Shown piece after piece: positions 1-6,161 of a stretch of 6,161 nt of DNA (position 1 is the stretch's first letter; every line of letters begins with the position of its first letter). The notes under the pieces were generated by a model, which ran no database searches, was not told the origin of the DNA, and saw only the letters and a list, made by a program, of their open reading frames with translations. Position numbers and translations under genes: made by a program. This DNA comes from Chloroflexota bacterium (GTDB lineage: Bacteria; Chloroflexota; Dormibacteria; CF-121): positions 1 to 6,161 of the forward strand of contig VBFF01000081.1 in the NCBI GenBank assembly GCA_005889285.1, read 5' to 3'.

Positions 1-238
1 AGCGCGCCATGCGTTTTGCTTCTTTGAAGTCCATGTAGTTGCGGGGATCGAAGTTCTTGAGCTCCGCCACGACCTTCACCGGCAGGTCGGTGACATCGAA
101 GGAGGTCGCGATCCCAAGCCCGGACCGTCCCTCGATCAGGCTGTCCCAGAACTCGACCAAATTGTTCCCGTTCGGTGCCAGGACCCCCATGCCGGTCACG
201 ACCACACGGTGCTCAGGCCGCTCCCCATTCCGAGCCAT
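1..238 (-). CDS. fabF: 3-oxoacyl-ACP synthase II (FabF), N-terminal part, cut by window edge
   Basis: FabF condenses malonyl-ACP with a growing acyl-ACP in cytosolic type II fatty acid synthesis. Only the first 79 codons are present. They show the family's opening strand and turn, RVVVTGMGVLAPNG at residues 11-24, then EFWDSLIEGRSG at 29-40 and FDPRNYMDFKEAKRMAR at 63-79, all characteristic of KAS II N-termini. The Cys-His-His catalytic residues lie beyond the window and cannot be checked. The ATG at 236-238 is well supported: an in-frame TAA lies at 248-250 and no start codon intervenes. Only 4 bp separate it from the plsX stop, so translational coupling is likely; I see no Shine-Dalgarno motif before it. 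A ketosynthase of a secondary-metabolite pathway is a less likely alternative, given the plsX neighbour. Confidence 0.88.
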   Translation of the reverse strand, partial: MARNGERPEHRVVVTGMGVLAPNGNNLVEFWDSLIEGRSGLGIATSFDVTDLPVKVVAELKNFDPRNYMDFKEAKRMAR

Positions 239-242
239 GTCG

Positions 243-1280
243 TCATGTTACGAGAGGCGCGCTTTTATGCTCTGGTCTGTGCCGGTCAGCCGCCGAGGGC
301 ACGGCCGCCGTGATCGTCGCCACCACCTGGCGGTCGACGGCGTCGCGCGCAACCCGGACCGCGTTGTAGGTGGCACGGGCGTCGGAGCGGCCGTGCGCGA
401 TCACGACCACGCCATTGACGCCAAGGAGGAGAGCCCCGCCGAACTCGCGCCAATCGGCGCGGCGCCGGACCGCCTGCAGCTTGGGCCGGATGAGCGCCCC
501 ACCGAGGGTCGCGAGGGGATCGCCCTTGACCGCGTCGCGCATACTCTGGAAGACGAATTCGGCGGCGCCCTCGGCGGTCTTGATCAGGATGTTGCCGCTG
601 AAACCGTCGGTGACGACGACATCGGCCTTGCCTTTGAAGATGTCCTTGCCTTCGATGTTGCCGATGAAATTGACCCCGTTGAGGGCGCGCAACAGCGGCT
701 CGCTCGACTGCACCAGCTGGTTGCCCTTGCCGGCTTCTTCGCCATTGCTGAGCAGCGCCACCCGCGGCGTTTTGAGACCCAGAAGCTTCTCGGCGTAGAT
801 GCTCCCCATCAGGGCGTACTGAACCAGGTGCTCAGGCTTGGCGTCGGTGTTGGCTCCGACATCCAGGAGAAAGCAGTTCTGACCCGTCGCCGTCGGGATG
901 ATGGAGCCGATCGCGGGACGATCGATGCCGGGAATCCGGTGCAAGCCGAAGAGTGCGGCTGCCATCACGGCGCCGCTGTTCCCAGCGCTGACGAAACCAT
1001 TGACGCGTCCGTCCTCGACCATCGTGCAGGCCCGGACAATCGACGAGTTCTTCTTAGTTCGCACCGCCTGCGCCGGGTGCTCGTCCATGGCGATGACCTC
1101 GGGGGCATCCTCGATCTGCGCCCACTTGCCGGCGCCGGAGGCCGCCAGTGCGCTGTCGACCTTGTCCTTGACGCCCACGAAGATCACCTCGACCCCGAGC
1201 TCACGATGCGCTTGGACGCCGCCGGCCACCACCTGGTCGGGGGCGAAATCACCACCCATCGCATCAAGCGCGATTTTCAT
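243..1280 (-). CDS. plsX: Phosphate acyltransferase PlsX
   Basis: PlsX converts acyl-ACP and inorganic phosphate to acyl-phosphate, the acyl donor for PlsY in the first step of phospholipid synthesis. It is a soluble enzyme that associates peripherally with the membrane. The 345-residue product is within the usual length. Family motifs appear in order: DAMGGDFAP at 6-14, a VSAGNSGAVMA block at 97-107, DVGANTD at 140-146, LLSNGEE at 176-182, VTDGFSGN at 223-230, GGALLLGVNG at 281-290 and AHGRSDA at 295-301. Two of these differ slightly from common forms: L where many homologues have P in GGAPLLG, and R in AHGxS. The start is ATG, 21 nt after the gyrB stop, and the upstream sequence is pyrimidine-rich with no Shine-Dalgarno motif. 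The gene sits between gyrB and fabF, without the fabH/fabD/fabG/acpP genes that often follow it. The tail after about residue 325 is poorly conserved in the family. Confidence 0.96.
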   Translation of the reverse strand: MKIALDAMGGDFAPDQVVAGGVQAHRELGVEVIFVGVKDKVDSALAASGAGKWAQIEDAPEVIAMDEHPAQAVRTKKNSSIVRACTMVEDGRVNGFVSAGNSGAVMAAALFGLHRIPGIDRPAIGSIIPTATGQNCFLLDVGANTDAKPEHLVQYALMGSIYAEKLLGLKTPRVALLSNGEEAGKGNQLVQSSEPLLRALNGVNFIGNIEGKDIFKGKADVVVTDGFSGNILIKTAEGAAEFVFQSMRDAVKGDPLATLGGALIRPKLQAVRRRADWREFGGALLLGVNGVVVIAHGRSDARATYNAVRVARDAVDRQVVATITAAVPSAADRHRPEHKSAPLVT

Positions 1281-1301
1281 GGGGAAACCGGACGACAGGG
1301 G

Positions 1302-3257
<1,956 letters not shown>

Positions 3258-3285
3258 CCTATGTGGGCGCCTAAAGTAGGCCGGT

Positions 3286-4761
3286 TTAGGAAGCGGCGAC
3301 CGGGGCTTCCTTTTGGATTGGAGGCCGCCAGCACAGGTCGAGCTGGCGAGCCGCCCGAACCTCGTCCAGACGCCCCACCGGGGCGTTGTGCGGCGCCGTC
3401 TTGACGACCTCTGGATCCCTGGCGATCTCCTCGACGATCTGCTCCACCGCGGCGACGAACCCATCCAGGCTGGCCTTGGACTCGGTCTCGGTCGGCTCGA
3501 TCATGAGTGCCTCCGGAACGATAAGCGGGAAATACACCGTCGGTGGGTGGAAGCCCAGGTCGATCAATCGTTTGGCGATGTCTTTCGCCGATACGCCCTG
3601 CGCCTTCGCCTTCTTCGCCGTCAACACGAACTCGTGCAGGGATGGCCCACCGAAGGCGTCATCGAAATACCGGCGCAGGTGATGCCGGAGGTAGCTGGCG
3701 TTGAGCACGGCGTTCTGCGCTACTTCGTTGATGGTGTTGCCGTAAGTGCGGATGTAGGCGTAGGCGCGAAGCAGCATGCCGAAGTTGCCGTAGAACGACC
3801 GCACCTTGCCAATCGATTGCGGTCGGTCGTACTCGAAGCGAAATCCTTCGTCCGTGCGCTCAACCGTGGGAACCGGCAAGAAGGGCACGAGATGCGATTT
3901 CACGCCGACCGGGCCGGCCCCCGGGCCGCCGCCGCCATGCGGCGTGGAGAAGGTTTTGTGCAGGTTGAGGTGAACGACATCGAAGCCCATATCGCCGGGC
4001 CGGGCGATGCCAACCAGGGCGTTGAGGTTGGCGCCATCGTAATAGAGTTGCACGCCGTGCTCGTGCGCCAGCCGGGCGATCTCCAGGATGTCCTTCTCGA
4101 AGATACCGGCGGTATTCGGGTTCGTCAGCATGACGGCCGCGACCCGCGTCGAGATCTTGCTCTTGAAATCCTCGAGGTCAACGAGACCATCAGGCCCGGA
4201 TTTGACGGTCACCGTCTTGAGACGGGATAGCGTGGCGCTGGCCGGATTGGTGCCGTGGGCACTGTCAGGGACGAGGACCTCGTCGCGGGTCTCGCCGCGG
4301 CTCCGATGGTAGGCCTGGATCATGCGAAGTCCCGTCCACTCGCCGTGCGCGCCGGCGGCTGGCTGCAGGCTCATGCGGTCCATCGCGGTCAGCGCCAGCA
4401 GCGCCCGCTCCAGCTCCCACATCAACCGTAGCGCCCCCTGCGCTCGGGCCGGCGGATGGTAGGGGTGGAGATCGGCGAAATCATCGAGCCGGGCAAGCGC
4501 CTCGTTGACGGCCGGGTTGTATTTCATCGTGCACGAGCCCAGCGGATAGAGACCCTGGTGCAGGTTGAAGTTGAGCCGGCCGAGGCGGCCGAAATGCCGG
4601 GCCACCTCGGGCTCGCTGAGCGAGGCGATCGGCAGCGGCGACTGCCGGCGAAGGGCGGCCGGCACCAGCTCGTCGATCGGTCGTGTCTTGACCCCGGCTA
4701 CGGGGAGCCGCGGGCTCGGCCGGTCCGGGCGCCCCAGCTCGAAGAGCAGGGGCTCGCTCAC
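3286..4761 (-). CDS. gcvPB: Glycine dehydrogenase (decarboxylating) subunit 2, GcvPB
   Basis: This is the PLP-bearing half of the two-subunit P-protein. With GcvPA it decarboxylates glycine and transfers the aminomethyl group to lipoylated GcvH in the cytosol. The 491-residue length is normal for the subunit. Visible landmarks are YPLGSCTMKYNP (72-83), LQPAAGAHGEWTGL (132-145), PDSAHGTNPASA (165-176), LTNPNTAGIFE (212-222), YYDGANLNALVG (240-251), NLHKTFSTPHGGGGPGAGPVG (residues 266-286) with PLP-binding K269, and the late motif MIEPTETESK (420-429). The start is GTG, overlapping the gcvPA stop by 4 bp as GTGA, which suggests translational coupling. A GAGG motif at 4772-4769 lies 7 nt before it, the only convincing Shine-Dalgarno site in the window. 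The stop is TAA at 3288-3286. Confidence 0.97.
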   Translation of the reverse strand: MSEPLLFELGRPDRPSPRLPVAGVKTRPIDELVPAALRRQSPLPIASLSEPEVARHFGRLGRLNFNLHQGLYPLGSCTMKYNPAVNEALARLDDFADLHPYHPPARAQGALRLMWELERALLALTAMDRMSLQPAAGAHGEWTGLRMIQAYHRSRGETRDEVLVPDSAHGTNPASATLSRLKTVTVKSGPDGLVDLEDFKSKISTRVAAVMLTNPNTAGIFEKDILEIARLAHEHGVQLYYDGANLNALVGIARPGDMGFDVVHLNLHKTFSTPHGGGGPGAGPVGVKSHLVPFLPVPTVERTDEGFRFEYDRPQSIGKVRSFYGNFGMLLRAYAYIRTYGNTINEVAQNAVLNASYLRHHLRRYFDDAFGGPSLHEFVLTAKKAKAQGVSAKDIAKRLIDLGFHPPTVYFPLIVPEALMIEPTETESKASLDGFVAAVEQIVEEIARDPEVVKTAPHNAPVGRLDEVRAARQLDLCWRPPIQKEAPVAAS

Positions 4762-6089
4762 GCCAGCGCCTCGAGGAAGCGCTCGATCGCCTTTGGATGG
4801 TTGAGCTCGGTGACGGAAATCAGCAAGGCATCGGAGAGCTCCGGAAAGAATCGCCCCAGTGGCAGGCCTGGCAGAATACCACGCTCGAGCATGAACGCCT
4901 GCGTCTGCTCCGCCGGATACGGCGTATGCATCACGAACTCCCAGAGAAACGGTCCGTCAAAGGCCAGCCGGTATCCCTTGCGCTCCACGAGCTGCGCCGC
5001 CAGGTGATGGGCGCGTTGGGCGCTCAGCTCGGCGAGTTGCTTCAGGCCCTCCCCACCCATGTGGGCCATGTAGACGGTCGCGGCGATCGCCATCAGCGCG
5101 TGATTGGTCGTGATGTTCGAGGTGGCGTGCTCGCGCCGGATGTGTTGCTCGCGGGCTTGTAGCGTCAACACGTAGCCGCGCCGGCCGTCCGCGTCGACCG
5201 TCGCCCCGACCAGCCGCCCGGGCATTCGGCGCATCAACGCCTGCGTGCAGGCGATGAACCCGACGTAGGGCCCGCCGAACGAGAGGGGAATGCCCAGCGG
5301 CTGTCCGTCGCCCACCGCCAGGTCGGCGCCGTACTCGCCCGGGGGAGCGAGGATCCCGAGTGAGATGGGATCGACACAGGCGATCACCAGCGCGCCCGAC
5401 CGATGGGCGAGGTCGCTGATGGTCTTCGGCTCCTCCAGCACCCCGTAGAAATTGGGTTGCTGAAGGATGAGCGCGGCGGTGGTGCTGGTGACGGCCTGCT
5501 CCAGCTTCGCGAGGTCGACCCGGCCATCGGCCCCGGACGCGACCCGCAGGATCTCGTACTGCTGGGCCTCGGAATAGGTCTTGAGCACCTGCGCGTACTC
5601 GGGATGAAGCGCGCCGGCCACAACGACGTTCTGGCGGTTCGTGTGGGCGACCGCCATCGCCGTTGCTTCCGCCAGCGCCGTGGCGCCGTCGTACAGGGAG
5701 GCGTTAGCCACATCCAGTCCGGTGAGAAGGGTGATCATGCTCTGAAACTCGTAGGTCGCCTGCAGCGTGCCCTGGCTGGCCTCCGCCTGGTAGGGCGTGT
5801 AGGTCGTGTAGAAGTCCGGCCGCGAAATGACCTGGTTGACGATCGCCGGACTGAAGCGGCGCGATGCGCCGGCACCGAGGAAGCTGTTCGCCGGCGAAAT
5901 CCTGGCGTTCAGCCGGCCGAGCTCGCGAATGTACTGCACCAGCTCCACCTCAGAGAGCGGCTCAGGGAGGTCGACGCGATCCAGTTTGAGTGCGTCCGGG
6001 AGGTGTCTGAAGAGGCCGTCGATGCTCTCGAGCTCGAGCGCCTTGAGCATCTCGGCGCGCTCACTTTCCGCGTTCGGGAGGTACGTCAC
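4758..6089 (-). CDS. gcvPA: Glycine dehydrogenase (decarboxylating) subunit 1, GcvPA
   Basis: This is the non-PLP-binding half of the split glycine decarboxylase, partner of GcvPB in the glycine cleavage system. The 443-residue length is typical. Landmarks are the N-terminal YLPNAESERAEML (3-15), NSFLGAGASRRFSPAIVN (68-85), FYTTYTPYQAEASQG (93-107), ANASLYDGATALAEA (128-142), LQQPNFYGVLE (209-219), LSFGGPYVGF (269-278), the MPGRLVG segment (289-295) and REQHIRREHATSNI (313-326). The start is GTG. The frame stays open upstream to the window edge, but MTYLP matches the family's usual N-terminus, so a longer protein is unlikely. No Shine-Dalgarno motif is seen; coupling to gcvH, whose stop lies 10 bp upstream, is plausible. 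In the FLGAG loop many homologues carry Y and H where this protein has S76 and R78. The stop overlaps the gcvPB start. Confidence 0.96.
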   Translation of the reverse strand: MTYLPNAESERAEMLKALELESIDGLFRHLPDALKLDRVDLPEPLSEVELVQYIRELGRLNARISPANSFLGAGASRRFSPAIVNQVISRPDFYTTYTPYQAEASQGTLQATYEFQSMITLLTGLDVANASLYDGATALAEATAMAVAHTNRQNVVVAGALHPEYAQVLKTYSEAQQYEILRVASGADGRVDLAKLEQAVTSTTAALILQQPNFYGVLEEPKTISDLAHRSGALVIACVDPISLGILAPPGEYGADLAVGDGQPLGIPLSFGGPYVGFIACTQALMRRMPGRLVGATVDADGRRGYVLTLQAREQHIRREHATSNITTNHALMAIAATVYMAHMGGEGLKQLAELSAQRAHHLAAQLVERKGYRLAFDGPFLWEFVMHTPYPAEQTQAFMLERGILPGLPLGRFFPELSDALLISVTELNHPKAIERFLEALA

Positions 6090-6099
6090 CAGGAAGTCA

Positions 6100-6161
6100 C
6101 TAGTGCGACTGGCCTTCGACGAATGCCTCGTAGGCCTTCTGGTCGAGGAGCTTGGGATTGT
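6100..6161 (-). CDS. gcvH: Probable glycine cleavage system H protein, last 19 residues only
   Basis: A reading frame enters from the window edge and ends at TAG (6102-6100). The visible tail is NPKLLDQKAYEAFVEGQSH. GcvH proteins commonly end with a helix of the form LLS/D-x-x-x-Y-x-x-F-V/I-E, which this resembles, and gcvH directly before gcvPA is a common order. The lipoyl-lysine domain that would prove the identity lies outside the window. The stop is followed at once by TGA, giving tandem stops, then by gcvPA 10 bp downstream. Another protein such as GcvT cannot be excluded from so short a tail. Confidence 0.6.
   Translation of the reverse strand, partial: NPKLLDQKAYEAFVEGQSH

Noticed and set aside
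3313..4230. A 305-codon plus-strand open frame antisense to gcvPB.
   Set aside because: It is codon-aligned with gcvPB and explained by the same scarcity of TTA, CTA and TCA codons. It shows no recognisable domain, and gcvPB on the other strand is unmistakable.

Overview
This is a GC-rich bacterial chromosomal segment in which every supportable gene lies on the minus strand. Read in the direction of transcription (high to low coordinates) the order is: end of gcvH (partial), gcvPA, gcvPB, a 70-bp intergenic region, gyrB, plsX, and the start of fabF (partial, cut by the window edge). Coding density is very high. The only real gap is 3216-3285, and no stretch of 300 bases is gene-free.

Region 1 (6161-3286) is the downstream part of a glycine cleavage operon with a two-subunit, PLP-dependent P-protein. 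GcvPA and GcvPB together decarboxylate glycine and pass the aminomethyl group to the lipoyl arm of GcvH. The T protein is not in the window and may lie upstream. The genes are tightly packed: 10 bp separate gcvH and gcvPA, and gcvPA and gcvPB overlap by 4 bp.

Region 2 (3285-3216) contains a 46-nt imperfect hairpin that begins 5 bp after the gcvPB stop. A perfect TATAAT hexamer follows it directly. The hexamer lies so close to the gyrB start that a transcript from it would be nearly leaderless.

Region 3 (3215-1) is a likely operon of gyrB (short-form DNA gyrase B), plsX (phosphate acyltransferase of phospholipid synthesis) and fabF (ketoacyl-ACP synthase II). plsX and fabF are functionally linked through acyl-ACP. 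The usual fabH/fabD/fabG/acpP genes are absent between them, and gyrB is not beside dnaA/dnaN/recF, so the synteny is unusual although each gene is housekeeping.

The organism cannot be named with confidence. A split GcvP, short GyrB, high GC, GTG/TTG starts and few Shine-Dalgarno motifs would suit an uncultured GC-rich lineage such as Chloroflexota or Dormibacterota, but this is a guess. I see no mobile element, CRISPR array, RNA gene, defence system or other clearly new system. The most notable feature is the compact gcvPB-gyrB junction.
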